Assembly: GCF_005671395.1 (NCBI RefSeq)
Contig: NZ_CP040428.1
Coordinates: forward strand, 2,108,001-2,172,000
Length of the DNA: 64,000 bases
DNA from: Jejubacter calystegiae
Lineage (GTDB): Bacteria; Pseudomonadota; Gammaproteobacteria; Enterobacterales; Enterobacteriaceae
Reading direction: 5' to 3'
The translations under genes were made by a program, and so were the position numbers. Of this stretch, positions 50,428 through 61,450 are shown piece after piece. Every line of letters begins with the position of its first letter. Within the stretch, counting starts at the first letter, position 1. The notes under the pieces were generated by a model. That model was not told where the DNA came from. It was given only the letters and a program-made list of their open reading frames with translations, and searched no databases.

Positions 50428-52409
50428 GACATCGTCACCTGATTCTGCCGGGGATTCTGCTGAGCGTGCTGTTTATCGCCGCGCTGCTGCTGACCGGCTT
50501 TAACTTTAGCGCTCAGCTGCCGCTGACGGAGTGGGGGCGCGCCCTGCGTCATCCTGATATCGACAGTATCCCGCAGATGCTGTTCCACTACAGTACGCTG
50601 CCGCGACTGACGGTCTCGCTGCTGGTGGGGGCGGGCCTGGGGCTGGTTGGGGTATTGTTCCAGCAGGTGCTGCGTAACCCGCTGGCCGAGCCGACCACGC
50701 TTGGCGTCGCCACCGGCGCGCAACTGGGGGTCACCGTCGCCACGCTGTGGGCGCTGCCGGGCGGCCTGCTGACCCAGCAGTTTGCCGCGCTGGCCGGGGC
50801 GGGCATTATCGGCCTGCTGGTATTTGGCGTCGCCTGGGGGAAGCGGCTGTCGCCGGTCACCCTGATTCTGGCGGGGCTGGTGGTGAGTCTCTACTGCGGG
50901 GCCATCAATCAACTGCTGGCGATTTTCCACCATGACCAGCTCCAGAATATGTTCCTGTGGAGCACCGGCGCTCTGAACCAGACCGACTGGCGCATTGTTG
51001 ATAGCCTGTGGCCGCAGCTATTGGGCGGCGTGGTGCTGACCCTGCTGCTGCTGCGTCCGCTGACGCTGATTGGGCTGGACGACGGCGTGGCGCGCAACCT
51101 GGGACTGGCGCTCTCTCTGGTACGGCTGGTGACCCTGGCGTTGGCTATCGCCATTAGCGCACTGCTGGTCAATGCCGTGGGGATCGTTGGCTTTATCGGC
51201 CTGTTTGCGCCGCTGCTGGCGCGGATGCTGGGGGCCAGGCGCTTGCTGGCTCGTCTGGTACTGGCGGCGCTGATTGGCGCTCTGATCCTGTGGCTTTCCG
51301 ATCAGGTCATCATCTGGCTGACCCGGGTCTGGCGGGAGTTTTCCACCGGTACGGTGACCGCGCTGATTGGCGCGCCGCTGCTGCTGTGGCTGCTGCCGCG
51401 CCTGCGTACCATGAGCGCCCCTTCGATGAACGAGGGCAACAGCGTCAGCGCTGAACGCCATCATGTGGTCTGGTATGCGCTACTGGGCATCGGCCTGTTG
51501 CTGGTATTACTGGCCCTGGCGCTGATGCTGGGACGTGACGCGGTTGGCTGGCGTTGGGCATCCGGTGAACTGCTGAGTCAGCTCTGGCCCTGGCGCTGGC
51601 CACGGGTGCTGGCGGCTCTGAGCGCCGGTATGATGCTGGCGGTGGCGGGCTGTATTATCCAGCGCCTGACCGGCAACGGTATGGCCAGCCCGGAAGTGCT
51701 GGGGATTAGCTCCGGCGCGGCCTTTGGCGTGGTGGTGATGCTGTTTATGGTGCCGGGCGATGCCTTCGGCTGGCTGCTACCGGCCGGTAGCCTGGGGGCG
51801 GCGCTGACTCTGGTGGTGATAATGATCGCCGCCGGACGCGGCGGTTTTTCGCCCCAGCGTATGCTGCTGGCGGGGATGGCGATCAGCACCGCCTTCACCA
51901 TGCTGCTGATGATGCTGCTGGCGAGCGGCGATCCGCGCATGGCTTCGCTGCTGACCTGGCTTTCCGGCTCTACTTATAACGTGACCGGCGCCGCTGCGGG
52001 TCGTACCGCGCTGGTGATGGCGGTGCTGCTGGCGTTGACGCCGCTGTGTCACCGCTGGCTGCAGGTACTGCCGCTGGGTGGTCCCACCGCCCGGGCCGTG
52101 GGAATGGCGCTGACGCCGACCCGGATCGTGCTGCTGCTGTTGGCTTCCTGCCTGACGGCCGCGGCGACCCTGACCATCGGCCCCCTGAGCTTTGTCGGGC
52201 TGATGGCGCCCCATATCGCCCGAATGATGGGTTTTCGTCGCGCTATGCCGCAGTTGATCATCGCGGCGCTGCTCGGCGGGGCGTTGATGGTGCTGGCCGA
52301 CTGGTGTGGGCGAATGCTGCTGTTCCCGGATCAGATCCCGGCGGGCCTGCTGGCCACCTTTATCGGCGCCCCTTACTTCGTGCTGCTGCTGCGCAGGCAG
52401 GGGCGTTAG
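50424..52409 (+). CDS. fhuB: Ferric hydroxamate permease FhuB (fused two-half protein)
   Basis: A 661-residue permease made of two FecCD-type halves in one chain, each of about ten membrane helices with its own ATPase-contact loop (GLFAPLLARMLG and GLMAPHIARMMG). Length and fusion match E. coli FhuB. The last 4 bp overlap the 3' end of the convergent LysR gene. Confidence 0.96.
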   Translation: MRHRHLILPGILLSVLFIAALLLTGFNFSAQLPLTEWGRALRHPDIDSIPQMLFHYSTLPRLTVSLLVGAGLGLVGVLFQQVLRNPLAEPTTLGVATGAQLGVTVATLWALPGGLLTQQFAALAGAGIIGLLVFGVAWGKRLSPVTLILAGLVVSLYCGAINQLLAIFHHDQLQNMFLWSTGALNQTDWRIVDSLWPQLLGGVVLTLLLLRPLTLIGLDDGVARNLGLALSLVRLVTLALAIAISALLVNAVGIVGFIGLFAPLLARMLGARRLLARLVLAALIGALILWLSDQVIIWLTRVWREFSTGTVTALIGAPLLLWLLPRLRTMSAPSMNEGNSVSAERHHVVWYALLGIGLLLVLLALALMLGRDAVGWRWASGELLSQLWPWRWPRVLAALSAGMMLAVAGCIIQRLTGNGMASPEVLGISSGAAFGVVVMLFMVPGDAFGWLLPAGSLGAALTLVVIMIAAGRGGFSPQRMLLAGMAISTAFTMLLMMLLASGDPRMASLLTWLSGSTYNVTGAAAGRTALVMAVLLALTPLCHRWLQVLPLGGPTARAVGMALTPTRIVLLLLASCLTAAATLTIGPLSFVGLMAPHIARMMGFRRAMPQLIIAALLGGALMVLADWCGRMLLFPDQIPAGLLATFIGAPYFVLLLRRQGR

Positions 52410-53317
52410 GCAGACGCTGGCTTCCCGAGCGAAGCCACGATTTGCTCTCTTAACCAGCGGTGCGCCGGGTCCCGGTGCATCCGCTCGGGCCACAGCATCA
52501 GCATCTCAAAGCCAGGGAGCGCGATGGGCGGCTCCCACATTCGCAGCCCCGGCTGACCGCGCACCAGACGTTCCGGCAGCACCGCCACCTTATCGCTCTG
52601 TGCCACAATCGCGGCCGCAAAGCTAAAGCGGGGCACCGAAAGCGCCACCCGACGCCGGATGCCCTGTGCCGCCAGCGCTTTATCGGTCATTCCCACAAAG
52701 CCGCCCCCCTCCGGTGAGACCACGATATGTTCCAGCTTACAGAAGGTCTCCAGCGTGGGCAGCGTCATCAGTTGCGGATGGTCGTGGCGGCAGGTCAGAA
52801 CGTAGCGCTCTTCAAACAGCACCCGACTGCGCAACCCCGGGGGCGCTTCCTCGCGGGTGTTAAAGGCCAGATCGATACCGCTGCGCTCACTCATTTCTGC
52901 AAGACGCGACGGCGCCTGGCTGATGATAGCCAGCCGACAGTCGGGCGCTTGCGCACTCAGGCGGTTAAGCGCCGGTAGCAGCACTGTCTGCTCGCTGAAA
53001 TCCGAAGCGATCACGCGCCAGGTGAGGCTGGCCTGTTTCGGAACGAAGCTGGCGGGGGGCGCGACGGCCGCTTTCAGCGCGCTGAGCGCTAGGTGCAGCG
53101 GTTCCCGCAGCGCTTCAGCCCTGGCGGTTGGGCGCATTCCCCGGGGGCCGGGGATCAGGAGCGGATCGTTCAGTTGCTCGCGCAACTTCGCCAGCTGGAT
53201 ACTGACTGAAGGCTGAGACAGATTCAGCCGGGATGCGGCCCGGGTGACGCTTTGCTCGCGCAGCAGGGTATCCAGGGTCACCAGCAAATTCAGGTCCAGT
53301 CCGTCAAAATTGTTCAT
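52406..53317 (-). CDS. LysR-family transcriptional regulator
   Basis: A 303-residue regulator with an N-terminal helix-turn-helix (residues about 7-66, SVTRAASRLNLSQPSVSIQLAKLREQLND) and a periplasmic-binding-like effector domain. The helix-turn-helix type is near the NodD/NahR/PcpR group. It is divergent from the quinone oxidoreductase gene, which it probably controls. Neither gene is at this place in E. coli, where hemL follows fhuB. Confidence 0.88.
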   Translation of the reverse strand: MNNFDGLDLNLLVTLDTLLREQSVTRAASRLNLSQPSVSIQLAKLREQLNDPLLIPGPRGMRPTARAEALREPLHLALSALKAAVAPPASFVPKQASLTWRVIASDFSEQTVLLPALNRLSAQAPDCRLAIISQAPSRLAEMSERSGIDLAFNTREEAPPGLRSRVLFEERYVLTCRHDHPQLMTLPTLETFCKLEHIVVSPEGGGFVGMTDKALAAQGIRRRVALSVPRFSFAAAIVAQSDKVAVLPERLVRGQPGLRMWEPPIALPGFEMLMLWPERMHRDPAHRWLREQIVASLGKPASA

Positions 53318-53319
53318 GG

Positions 53320-53357
53320 CTATACCGGTTATTAAGGTAATTCATTTTAACTATACC
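53320..53357. promoter_or_regulatory. Repeated CTATACC boxes between LysR gene and quinone reductase gene
   Basis: CTATACC occurs at 53320-53326 and 53351-53357 as a direct repeat, 31 bp apart (three helical turns), in the 91-bp divergent gap. They are candidate sites for the LysR protein or parts of the two promoters. The role is inferred. Confidence 0.4.
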
Positions 53358-53408
53358 TGAGGGCGCACTAGTCTGCTCATAACATCAACCCCATAAGGAG
53401 TGACTGAG

Positions 53409-54191
53409 ATGAGCCATGTTCTGCTGGTTTATGCCCACCCGGAGCCCCGCTCCCTGAATGGCGCGCTTAAGCGCTTTATGATGGAGCGGCTGGAGGCGGC
53501 CGGTCATCAGGTGCTGCTTTCCGATCTCTATGCCATGAACTGGAAGTCGGCGCTGGATGCCAGGGACTATCCAGCCCGGGATCCGGAGCAGCCTTTTAAT
53601 CCCTCCCTGGATTCGCTCCAGGCGTTTAACGAGGGAACCCAGAGCGCGGATATCGCCCGGGAGCAGGAAAAGCTGCGTCAGGCGGATGCGGTGATTTTTC
53701 AGTTCCCGCTGTGGTGGATGTCGATGCCGGCGATCATGAAAGGCTGGGTGGAGCGGGTTTACGCCGCCGGGCTCGCCTATGGCGTAGGGGAACATTCAGA
53801 CCGCCACTGGGGCGATCGCTACGGAGAAGGGAGTATGGTCGGTAAGCGCGCCATGCTGGTGGTCACGATTGGCGGCTGGGAGTCCCATTATGGTCCCCGG
53901 GGCGTTAACGGCCCGATCGACGATATCCTGTTCCCGATTCATCACGGCATGCTGTGGTATCCCGGCTTTGAGGTGATCGCGCCTCATCTGGTCTGGCGTA
54001 CCGGAAAAGTGGATGAGCAGCGTTTTGCACAGGAGTGCGCCGCACTGGGGGAACGGCTGGATACCCTATGGCAGCAGCCGACGATGCGCTGGCGTTGCCA
54101 GAATGGCGGCGATTACACCATTCCCGATCTGACGCTGCGTGAAGACATTGCGCCGGGGCAGAGCGGCTTCGGGATTCATTTACGGTCGTAG
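53409..54191 (+). CDS. NAD(P)H:quinone oxidoreductase (flavodoxin-fold, NQO/MdaB type)
   Basis: A 260-residue FMN/FAD protein with the family motifs VYAHPEPRSLNGAL at the N-terminus and FQFPLWWMSMPAIMKGWVER in the middle. It would reduce quinones or related compounds by two electrons. The ATG at 53409 has AAGGAG nine bases upstream; the GTG at 53400 lies directly next to that site. It is likely induced through the divergent LysR protein. The substrate is not known. Confidence 0.87.
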   Translation: MSHVLLVYAHPEPRSLNGALKRFMMERLEAAGHQVLLSDLYAMNWKSALDARDYPARDPEQPFNPSLDSLQAFNEGTQSADIAREQEKLRQADAVIFQFPLWWMSMPAIMKGWVERVYAAGLAYGVGEHSDRHWGDRYGEGSMVGKRAMLVVTIGGWESHYGPRGVNGPIDDILFPIHHGMLWYPGFEVIAPHLVWRTGKVDEQRFAQECAALGERLDTLWQQPTMRWRCQNGGDYTIPDLTLREDIAPGQSGFGIHLRS

Positions 54192-54196
54192 GAAAG

Positions 54197-54220
54197 CGCC
54201 GCCGACGGAGGTCGGCGGCG
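54197..54220. terminator. Hairpin between the convergent quinone reductase and hemL genes
   Basis: Stem CGCCGCCGAC / GTCGGCGGCG with loop GGAG. There is no long T-run, but its position between convergent genes suggests termination on both strands. Confidence 0.7.
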
Positions 54221-54227
54221 GATGGGG

Positions 54228-55508
54228 TTACAGCTTCGCGAATGCCTTGCGGGCGGCGTCGATGGTGCGGTTGATGTCGTCGACGCTGTGGGCGATGGAC
54301 ATAAAGCCCGCTTCGAAGGCGGAAGGCGCCAGGTAGACGCCTTCGTCCAGCATCAGATGGAAGAAGCGTTTGAAGCGTTCCACATCGCAGGCCACCACGT
54401 CCTGATAGCAGGTGACGGTCGGCGCATCGGTAAAGAACAGGCCGAACATGCCGCCCACGTGGTTCACCACCAGCGGAATTCCCGCTTCCTGTGCCGCTTC
54501 ACGCAGCCCTTCCGCCAGTTGGGTGGTCAGATCGTCCAGGGTTTCATGCACGCCGGGCTGGGCCACTTCGCTCAGGCAGGCATAGCCTGCCGCCATGGCG
54601 ATGGGGTTACCGGAAAGCGTACCCGCCTGGTAGACCGGGCCGGTGGGGGCCAGAGCATCCATCACGTCTCGGCGGCCGCCGAAGGCGCCGACCGGCATCC
54701 CGCCGCCGATGATTTTGCCCAGGCAGGTGAGATCCGGCACCACATTGTAATAAGACTGGGCGCCCGCCAGCGCGACGCGGAAGCCGGTCATCACTTCGTC
54801 GATAATCAGCAGCGCGCCGAATTCGTCGCACAGCGCCCGCAGGCCGGGCAGGAATTCAGGCAGCGGCGGCACGCAGTTCATATTGCCCGCTACCGGTTCG
54901 ACGATGATACAGGCTATCTGTTCCGGGTACTGTTCGAAGGCGGCGCGCACCGAATCGAGATCGTTGTAGGTGCAGGTCAGGGTGTGCTTCGCAAAGTCAG
55001 CGGGCACCCCCGGCGAGTTGGGCTGGCCCAGGGTCAGGGCCCCGGAGCCGGCTTTCACCAGCAGGCAGTCGGCGTGGCCGTGGTAGCAGCCCTCGAATTT
55101 GATGATTTTGTCACGGCCGGTGAAGCCGCGCGCCAGGCGGATGGCGCTCATGGTGGCCTCGGTCCCGGAGTTCACCATACGCACCATATCCATGGTCGGC
55201 ACCAGCTCGGTCACCAGCTGCGCCATTTTGACTTCCATCTCGGTCGGCGCGCCGAAGCTCAGGCCGCGCTCTGCCGCCTCGATAACCGCGCTGCGAATGC
55301 CGGGGTGGTTATGGCCCAGCACCATCGGACCCCAGGAGCCAACGTAGTCGACGTAGGCTTTGCCGTCGACATCATAGAGGTATGCGCCGTCGGCTCGCTC
55401 AATAAACAGCGGCACGCCGCCTACGCCGGTAAAGGCGCGCACCGGCGAGTTAACGCCCCCGGGGATGAGCTGGCGAGCGGTAGCGTAGAGGTTTTCAGAC
55501 TGGCTCAT
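54228..55508 (-). CDS. hemL: Glutamate-1-semialdehyde 2,1-aminomutase
   Basis: A 426-residue class III aminotransferase-fold enzyme, the same length as in E. coli. The PLP lysine is in [17 protein letters not shown], and [17 protein letters not shown] binds the cofactor phosphate. It makes 5-aminolevulinate for heme. Confidence 0.97.
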   Translation of the reverse strand: MSQSENLYATARQLIPGGVNSPVRAFTGVGGVPLFIERADGAYLYDVDGKAYVDYVGSWGPMVLGHNHPGIRSAVIEAAERGLSFGAPTEMEVKMAQLVTELVPTMDMVRMVNSGTEATMSAIRLARGFTGRDKIIKFEGCYHGHADCLLVKAGSGALTLGQPNSPGVPADFAKHTLTCTYNDLDSVRAAFEQYPEQIACIIVEPVAGNMNCVPPLPEFLPGLRALCDEFGALLIIDEVMTGFRVALAGAQSYYNVVPDLTCLGKIIGGGMPVGAFGGRRDVMDALAPTGPVYQAGTLSGNPIAMAAGYACLSEVAQPGVHETLDDLTTQLAEGLREAAQEAGIPLVVNHVGGMFGLFFTDAPTVTCYQDVVACDVERFKRFFHLMLDEGVYLAPSAFEAGFMSIAHSVDDINRTIDAARKAFAKL

Positions 55509-55686
55509 GAATCGACTCCTGATTCGTATGATGATGTGTAGCTGGCTATTCTACGGGATTATGCAACCTTTATAAAAGATTTGCCCGATTGAACCAAGAC
55601 CCTTTGTAAGGTTTTTTCTGATGACGTAAGCCAGTAAGGTGATAGAATGTGCGGCGGCTTTTTGTCATACCAATTTATGATGACCT

Positions 55687-57108
55687 ATGAATCCTGAATC
55701 TCCCACTTTCGAGTCACGCCAGGTGTTACGCCTGCGGCGCGGCGATATCGTGCGCCGTCTGATCCATCGCGATAAAACCCCGCTGGCCATTCTGCTGCTG
55801 GCCGCCATTGTCGGTACTCTGGCCGGGCTGGTCGGCGTGGCCTTTGAGAAGGCTGTAAACTGGGTACAGAACAACCGTATTGGGCTGCTGGCTGAAACGG
55901 CGCATCACTGGTGGCTGGTATGGCCGCTGGCGTTTATTGCCTCGGCGGGACTGGCGATGGTGGGGTACTGGCTGGTGCGGCGCTTTGCGCCAGAAGCAGG
56001 CGGTTCGGGGATTCCGGAGATCGAAGGGGCGCTGGAAGAGCTGCGCCCGGTGCGCTGGTGGCGGGTGCTGCCGGTCAAATTTATCGGCGGTATGGGGACG
56101 CTGGGCGGCGGCATGGTACTGGGGCGCGAAGGGCCGACGGTGCAGATTGGCGGCAATATCGGGCGTATGGTGCTGGATATTTTCCGGGTACGCGGCGCCG
56201 AGGCGCGTCATACGCTACTGGCGACCGGCGCAGCGGCGGGGCTTTCCGCGGCCTTTAACGCGCCGCTGGCCGGGATTCTGTTTATCCTGGAAGAAATGCG
56301 CCCGCAGTTCCGCTATAACCTGATCTCCATTAAGGCCGTGTTTACCGGCGTAATTATGTCGAGCGTGGTGTTCCGCATCTTTAACGGGGAAGGGGCGGTC
56401 ATCGAAGTTGGCAAACTGATTAATGCACCGGTAGAGACGCTCTGGCTCTACCTGGTGCTGGGGATGATCTTTGGGGTGCTGGGACCGCTATTTAACGGCA
56501 TGGTCTTCCGCACCCAGGATATGTTCCAGCGCTTGCACGGCGGCAATATTAAGAAATGGGTACTGATTGGCGGACTGCTGGGGGGCATGTGCGGCATTTT
56601 AGGGCTGATTGAACCCACGGCTGCCGGAGGCGGCTTCACGCTGATCCCCATTGCCGCCGTCGGTAATTATACCGTGACGACGCTTCTGTTTATTTTCGTC
56701 GCCCGGGTGGTGACGACGTTGCTGTGCTTCTCTTCCGGCGCCCCTGGCGGTATTTTTGCGCCTATGCTGGCGCTGGGCACGCTGTTCGGTACCGCCTTCG
56801 GTATGGCCTGCATGGCCTGGTTTCCCGGCTATAATCTGGAAGCGGGCACCTTTGCCATTGCCGGTATGGGGGCGCTGTTCGCCGCCTCGGTGCGGGCGCC
56901 GCTGACCGGTATCGTACTGGTGCTGGAGATGACCGATAATTACCAGCTCATTTTGCCGATGATTATCACCTGCCTGGGCGCTACCCTGTTAGCCCAGTTC
57001 CTGGGAGGTAAACCGCTCTATTCGTCGATCCTTGCTCGCACCCTGGCGAAACAGGAGGCGGATAAGCAACTGGGGCAGCAGAAGGCGCCAGCGCAGGAGA
57101 ATACTTGA
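55687..57108 (+). CDS. clcA: H+/Cl- exchange transporter ClcA
   Basis: A 473-residue CLC antiporter, the same length as in E. coli. Selectivity motifs [20 protein letters not shown] (gating Glu) and [14 protein letters not shown] are present. It exchanges two chloride for one proton and helps in extreme acid resistance. Confidence 0.97.
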   Translation: MNPESPTFESRQVLRLRRGDIVRRLIHRDKTPLAILLLAAIVGTLAGLVGVAFEKAVNWVQNNRIGLLAETAHHWWLVWPLAFIASAGLAMVGYWLVRRFAPEAGGSGIPEIEGALEELRPVRWWRVLPVKFIGGMGTLGGGMVLGREGPTVQIGGNIGRMVLDIFRVRGAEARHTLLATGAAAGLSAAFNAPLAGILFILEEMRPQFRYNLISIKAVFTGVIMSSVVFRIFNGEGAVIEVGKLINAPVETLWLYLVLGMIFGVLGPLFNGMVFRTQDMFQRLHGGNIKKWVLIGGLLGGMCGILGLIEPTAAGGGFTLIPIAAVGNYTVTTLLFIFVARVVTTLLCFSSGAPGGIFAPMLALGTLFGTAFGMACMAWFPGYNLEAGTFAIAGMGALFAASVRAPLTGIVLVLEMTDNYQLILPMIITCLGATLLAQFLGGKPLYSSILARTLAKQEADKQLGQQKAPAQENT

Positions 57109-57189
57109 ACGATTTACCAGGGTATTGGATAATGGCATCAAAAATCGGGTTAATTTTTACCCGGCGAAGTCCTTAGTTGGGAGCAAAAA

Positions 57190-57534
57190 ATGAGTGATGA
57201 CGTAGCGCTGCCCCTGCAGTTTACCGATGCGGCAGCCAGTAAAGTAAAACACCTGATCGCAGATGAGGAAAACCCGAATCTGAAGCTGCGCGTGTACATC
57301 ACCGGTGGTGGTTGCAGCGGCTTCCAGTATGGCTTTACGTTTGATGACCAGGTTAACGAAGGCGATATGACCATTGAGAAACAGGGCGTGTCGCTGGTGG
57401 TGGATCCCATGAGCCTGCAATATCTGGTCGGCGGAGCCGTCGATTATACCGAAGGGCTGGAAGGTTCCCGCTTTGTGGTGAATAACCCGAACGCGACCAG
57501 CACCTGCGGGTGCGGCTCTTCGTTCAGCGTCTGA
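57190..57534 (+). CDS. erpA: A-type iron-sulfur carrier ErpA
   Basis: A 114-residue protein with the three conserved cysteines ([10 protein letters not shown] and CGCGSSF). It delivers Fe-S clusters, for example to IspG and IspH. The spacing to clcA is 81 bp and it probably has its own promoter. Confidence 0.97.
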   Translation: MSDDVALPLQFTDAAASKVKHLIADEENPNLKLRVYITGGGCSGFQYGFTFDDQVNEGDMTIEKQGVSLVVDPMSLQYLVGGAVDYTEGLEGSRFVVNNPNATSTCGCGSSFSV

Positions 57535-57556
57535 TTTTCCCCTTCGGGTAGAACAG

Positions 57557-57582
57557 GGCCGCGCATGATGCGCGGCCTTTTT
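57557..57582 (+). terminator. Terminator of erpA
   Basis: Stem GGCCGCGCA / TGCGCGGCC with loop TGA, followed by TTTTT. The convergent yadS stop lies just beyond. Confidence 0.92.
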
Positions 57583-57586
57583 GTTT

Positions 57587-58207
57587 TTATTGCCTGTCCT
57601 CAAGCGCAAAGGTGGGCAGCTTCAGGCGCCAGCGAATGGCGGCCAGCCGAATACTCAGGGTCACGGCCATGCCTATCATACTGGCTTGCTCCAGCGGAAC
57701 CTGGAAGGTATCCCAGGCGGTGGCGTGGACAATACCGCCGACAATGCAGGCAGTGGCATAGATTTCGGTACGCAGTATCATCGGCACTTCACGGGCCAGG
57801 ACATCGCGGATAATGCCGCCACCGACACCGGTCAGCACGCCCATGCAAACGGCGATCAGCGGGCCGGTTCCGGCCATAAAGGCTTTATTCACCCCGATGC
57901 CGACAAACACCGCCAGGCCTACGGCATCCAGCACCGGCAGTATCCATTTCGGCAGGCGTCTGGGCTGGCGCACCAGAATAATGGTCATCATGCTGGTGAC
58001 CATCGCCACCACCAGATCGGTGGGATCCTTAACCCAGAATACTGGGCCATTCGCCAGCGCCATATCGCGGATGGTACCGCCGCCCACGGCGGTCACCACG
58101 CCGAGAACCAGCACCCCGAAGGGGTCCATACGTAGTTTTCCCGCCAGCAGAACGCCGGAGATCGCAAAGACGGCTGTGCCAATAATATCCAGCCAGTAGA
58201 CCAGCAT
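57587..58207 (-). CDS. yadS: TRIC-type cation channel family protein (UPF0126)
   Basis: A 206-residue membrane protein with seven segments and two internal repeats, each with a GGxxRD motif (GGGTIRDM, GGGIIRDV). Homologues form trimeric intracellular cation-type channels. Its physiological role is unknown. It lies 10 bp after btuF. Confidence 0.93.
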   Translation of the reverse strand: MLVYWLDIIGTAVFAISGVLLAGKLRMDPFGVLVLGVVTAVGGGTIRDMALANGPVFWVKDPTDLVVAMVTSMMTIILVRQPRRLPKWILPVLDAVGLAVFVGIGVNKAFMAGTGPLIAVCMGVLTGVGGGIIRDVLAREVPMILRTEIYATACIVGGIVHATAWDTFQVPLEQASMIGMAVTLSIRLAAIRWRLKLPTFALEDRQ

Positions 58208-58217
58208 GCAGAGTGCC

Positions 58218-59030
58218 TCAACTCGGTGATTTCAGGTGCGACAGCGCCCCGCAAAGCTGCCGGGCGGCGAGGATAATACGCGGCCCCGCCCGTTCAAACC
58301 AGTCCTCTTTAAGGCCAATCACCGGAACCGGCAGCGTTGCTCCCCAGAAGCGTCGAACGGCAGCGGCTTTCTGCTCACCGCCTGGCGTAATAATAGCCTG
58401 AGGCTGGCGCGCCAGCACCTGTTCCCGACTAACCTGGGGCCAGGGCACCTTACTTTCAGCAAAGATATTGTCGCCGCCGCAGGTTTTCAGTAGCTGGTTC
58501 TGAAGCGAACGGGCGCTGCTGGTGAACAGTGGCCGGTCACCGAACTGCAAAAATACCGGTCGTTTTGGCCTGCCGCTGTACTGTTGCTGTAGCACTCGCC
58601 ACTGGTCGCGTAACCGAGCCGCTGCCTGGCGCGCCTTGTCCGGCGCTGGGCTCCAGTCAGCCAGTTGCTGGAGCGCGTTCGCCACCTCTTCGACCCGGGT
58701 GGGATCGAGCCATAGCACCTTAATACCAAATCGGGACAGTTGTTCGACCGGGCGACTGGGGTTGCCGCCGCGCCAGGCCAGTACCAGATCGGGCTTTAGC
58801 GCCAGGATGCGCTCGACCTTAATGCCCTGCCAGTCTGCTACCTGCTCAATACTTTTCGCCTGTTCGGGATAGTCTGACCAGGCGCTGACCGCTACGGGGG
58901 TAATACCGGCGGCGAAGGCCAGTTCGGTATTGGCAGGGGAGAGTGAAATGACGCGCGGCGCGGCAAACAGCCACGCCGGCAGTAGCATCAGCAGAGCGCA
59001 GAGCGTGGCTCTGCCGGGCCTGTTAGCCAT
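58218..59030 (-). CDS. btuF: Vitamin B12 periplasmic binding protein
   Basis: A 270-residue class III binding protein with a signal peptide (about residues 1-23, ending WLFA) and the cobalamin-binding regions around [15 protein letters not shown] and LAWRGGNPS. It delivers B12 to BtuCD. The start overlaps the end of mtnN by 8 bp. Confidence 0.95.
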   Translation of the reverse strand: MANRPGRATLCALLMLLPAWLFAAPRVISLSPANTELAFAAGITPVAVSAWSDYPEQAKSIEQVADWQGIKVERILALKPDLVLAWRGGNPSRPVEQLSRFGIKVLWLDPTRVEEVANALQQLADWSPAPDKARQAAARLRDQWRVLQQQYSGRPKRPVFLQFGDRPLFTSSARSLQNQLLKTCGGDNIFAESKVPWPQVSREQVLARQPQAIITPGGEQKAAAVRRFWGATLPVPVIGLKEDWFERAGPRIILAARQLCGALSHLKSPS

Positions 59031-59721
59031 GGGCCAGTTTTTGTACCAGTGATTCGACCATCAGGCTGGACTGACGGGCCGCGACAGCCAGGAACTCTTC
59101 GAAGCTCAGGTGGGATTCCTGGTCGGCCACGTCGGAAATGGCGCGAACCACCACGAACGGCGTGCCAAAGTTATGGCAGACGTGGCCAATGGCGGTGGCC
59201 TCCATTTCTACGGCGATCGCCTGCGGGAAGCGGCGGCGAATATTAGCCAGATTTTCCGCGCCGTTGATGAAGGCGTCGCCGCTGACTACCAGACCGCGCA
59301 CGGCGTGCAGGTTTAGGGCTTCAATGCACTGTTCGGCGGCATTAATCAGCTTTTCGTCGGCCACAAAAGCCGCCGGGCAGCCTGCCATCTGGCCGTATTC
59401 ATAGCCGAACGCGGTGACGTCGGCATCGTGATAGCGCACTTCGTCAGAGACCACGATATCACCCACTTTTAGCGACGGCGCCAGGCCACCTGCCGATCCG
59501 GTATTGATCACCACATCCGGTTTACAGTGGTCCAGTAGCAGCGCGGCGCCCATGGAGGCGGCCACTTTACCGATGCCGGATTTCAGCAGAGCCACATCAA
59601 CCCCGTTCAGCGTACCGGTATAGATTTCGCTACCGCCAAGCTTCAGCGTCTGGCGGTTTTCAATTTTGTCGCGCAGCAGCGTGACTTCTTCTTCCATTGC
59701 ACCAATGATGCCAACTTTCAT
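59023..59721 (-). CDS. mtnN: 5'-methylthioadenosine/S-adenosylhomocysteine nucleosidase
   Basis: A 232-residue enzyme, the same length as in E. coli, with IGAMEEEV (catalytic Glu), [20 protein letters not shown] and the catalytic Asp in RAISDVAD. It removes adenine from MTA, SAH and 5'-deoxyadenosine, linking to spermidine synthesis and quorum signals. The ATG at 59721 fits; the longer open frame upstream overlaps dgt and is not coding. Confidence 0.97.
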   Translation of the reverse strand: MKVGIIGAMEEEVTLLRDKIENRQTLKLGGSEIYTGTLNGVDVALLKSGIGKVAASMGAALLLDHCKPDVVINTGSAGGLAPSLKVGDIVVSDEVRYHDADVTAFGYEYGQMAGCPAAFVADEKLINAAEQCIEALNLHAVRGLVVSGDAFINGAENLANIRRRFPQAIAVEMEATAIGHVCHNFGTPFVVVRAISDVADQESHLSFEEFLAVAARQSSLMVESLVQKLAHG

Positions 59722-59785
59722 TCGGGTACTCTCCAGGGCTAATTTGGCTGTATAGTCTATCATGGCTGGAAAAACGGGAGGGAGC

Positions 59786-61300
59786 ATGAACGGTATTGAT
59801 TTTCGCAGGAAAATAAACTGGCACCGCCGGTTTCGTTCACCGCAGGGAGAAAAGACGGAACATGAAATTCTGCGGATTTTCGAAAGCGACCGCGGCAGGA
59901 TCATCAATTCGCCGGCTATTCGCCGCCTGCAGCAGAAGACTCAGGTCTTCCCGCTGGAGCGCAATGCGGCGGTGCGCACCCGGCTGACCCACTCTATGGA
60001 GGTTCAGCAGGTGGGGCGCTACATCGCGCGCGAGGTGCTGAGTCGTCTGAAAGAGCAGAAGCTGCTGGAAATCTACGGGCTGGATGAGCTGACCGGGCCT
60101 TTTGAGAGCATCGTCGAGATGGCCTGTCTGATGCACGATATCGGTAACCCCCCTTTTGGCCACTTTGGCGAAGCGGCCATTAATGACTGGTTTCGTCAAC
60201 GTCTGTTTCCGGAAGATACCCGCTGTGACGCCGCGCAGGATACGCGCTGCGAGATAACCTGTCTGCGGCTTCGGGAAGGGGAGTCGGAACGTAATACCTT
60301 GCGTCGCCGGGTGCGTCAGGATCTCTGCCATTTTGAGGGTAATGCCCAGGGTATTCGTCTGGTGCATTCGCTGTTGCGAATGAACTTAACCTGGGCTCAG
60401 GTGGGCTGTATTTTGAAATACACCCGTCCGGCCTGGGATGCCGACCAGCCGCCTGAGGCATTTCGCTACCTGATGAAAAAGCCCGGCTACTACCTTTCTG
60501 AAGAAGCCTATATCGCCCGACTGCGGCGCGAATTAGAAATGGATGAATATTGCCGTTTCCCCCTGACATGGATTATGGAAGCCGCGGATGATATCTCTTA
60601 TTGCGTGGCGGATCTGGAAGATGCGGTAGAAAAAAATATTTTCACGGTAGAGCAGCTGTATCAGCACCTGAAAAACCGTTGGGGAGAGCCTGAGTCTGGC
60701 GATCTGTTCTCTGTGGTCATCAATGACGCCTGGGAGAAGTCGGGCACCAATACCATGCGCCGCAGTACGGAAGATCAGTTCTTTATGTATCTGCGGGTCA
60801 ATACCCTGAATAAGCTGGTACCCTACGCCGCACAGCGTTTTATCGATAATATCGGGCAGATATACGCGGGCTCCTTTAATCACGCGCTGCTGGAAGATGA
60901 CAGCCCGTTCAGTCGTCTGCTGGAGCTGTATAAACAGGTGGCGAAGCGTCATGTTTTTTGCCATCCGGAGGTCGAGCAGTTGGAGCTTCAGGGCTACCGC
61001 GTCATTAGCGGGCTGCTGGATATTTACCGCCCGCTGTTGATGATGTCGTTTGCGGATTTCCAGCAAATGGTGGCGAACAATAGCGTGGGCCATTTGCCGA
61101 TCGAAACCCGGCTATACCACAAATTATCCACCAAACACTGCCTGTCTTATATTGAGGCGATTAAGAATTTGCCAGAGAATTCGCCCGACATGGAGGAGAT
61201 GGAGTTTTATTATCGCTGTCGCCTGATTCAGGACTATATCAGCGGAATGACCGATCTCTATGCCTGGGACGAATACCGGCGGCTGATGGCGGTGACCTGA
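59786..61300 (+). CDS. dgt: Deoxyguanosinetriphosphate triphosphohydrolase
   Basis: A 504-residue HD-domain enzyme with the metal ligands in RLTHSMEV and [11 protein letters not shown] and a later Asp in EAADDISYC. It cleaves dGTP to deoxyguanosine and triphosphate. The ATG at 59786 has GGAGGGA just upstream; an ATG at 59762 would add eight unconserved residues. Confidence 0.96.
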   Translation: MNGIDFRRKINWHRRFRSPQGEKTEHEILRIFESDRGRIINSPAIRRLQQKTQVFPLERNAAVRTRLTHSMEVQQVGRYIAREVLSRLKEQKLLEIYGLDELTGPFESIVEMACLMHDIGNPPFGHFGEAAINDWFRQRLFPEDTRCDAAQDTRCEITCLRLREGESERNTLRRRVRQDLCHFEGNAQGIRLVHSLLRMNLTWAQVGCILKYTRPAWDADQPPEAFRYLMKKPGYYLSEEAYIARLRRELEMDEYCRFPLTWIMEAADDISYCVADLEDAVEKNIFTVEQLYQHLKNRWGEPESGDLFSVVINDAWEKSGTNTMRRSTEDQFFMYLRVNTLNKLVPYAAQRFIDNIGQIYAGSFNHALLEDDSPFSRLLELYKQVAKRHVFCHPEVEQLELQGYRVISGLLDIYRPLLMMSFADFQQMVANNSVGHLPIETRLYHKLSTKHCLSYIEAIKNLPENSPDMEEMEFYYRCRLIQDYISGMTDLYAWDEYRRLMAVT

Positions 61301-61357
61301 GTCACCGCTTTGTAAAGATGAACAATAAATTTTTACCTTTTCCATAACCTGTTTAAG

Positions 61358-61385
61358 GGAACTTCACGCTATAAATTCACTCTGA
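61358..61385 (+). promoter_or_regulatory. Sigma-E promoter of degP
   Basis: GGAACTT at -35 and TCTGA at -10 with a 16-bp spacer. This closely follows the E. coli degP promoter, so induction by envelope stress is expected. Confidence 0.85.
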
Positions 61386-61450
61386 TAATTGCCATAAACA
61401 ATAGCCATTCTGGCTCGCTCAGTATTTAAAGAAATTTGAGATAGAAACTG

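Noticed and set aside
54222-55541. 439-codon frame antisense to hemL
   Set aside because: His/Gly/Ala-rich shadow frame without domains; hemL is unambiguous on the minus strand.
59722-59907. N-terminal extension of mtnN
   Set aside because: The extended frame overlaps the start of dgt on the other strand and is not similar to the family; the ATG at 59721 gives the normal 232 residues.
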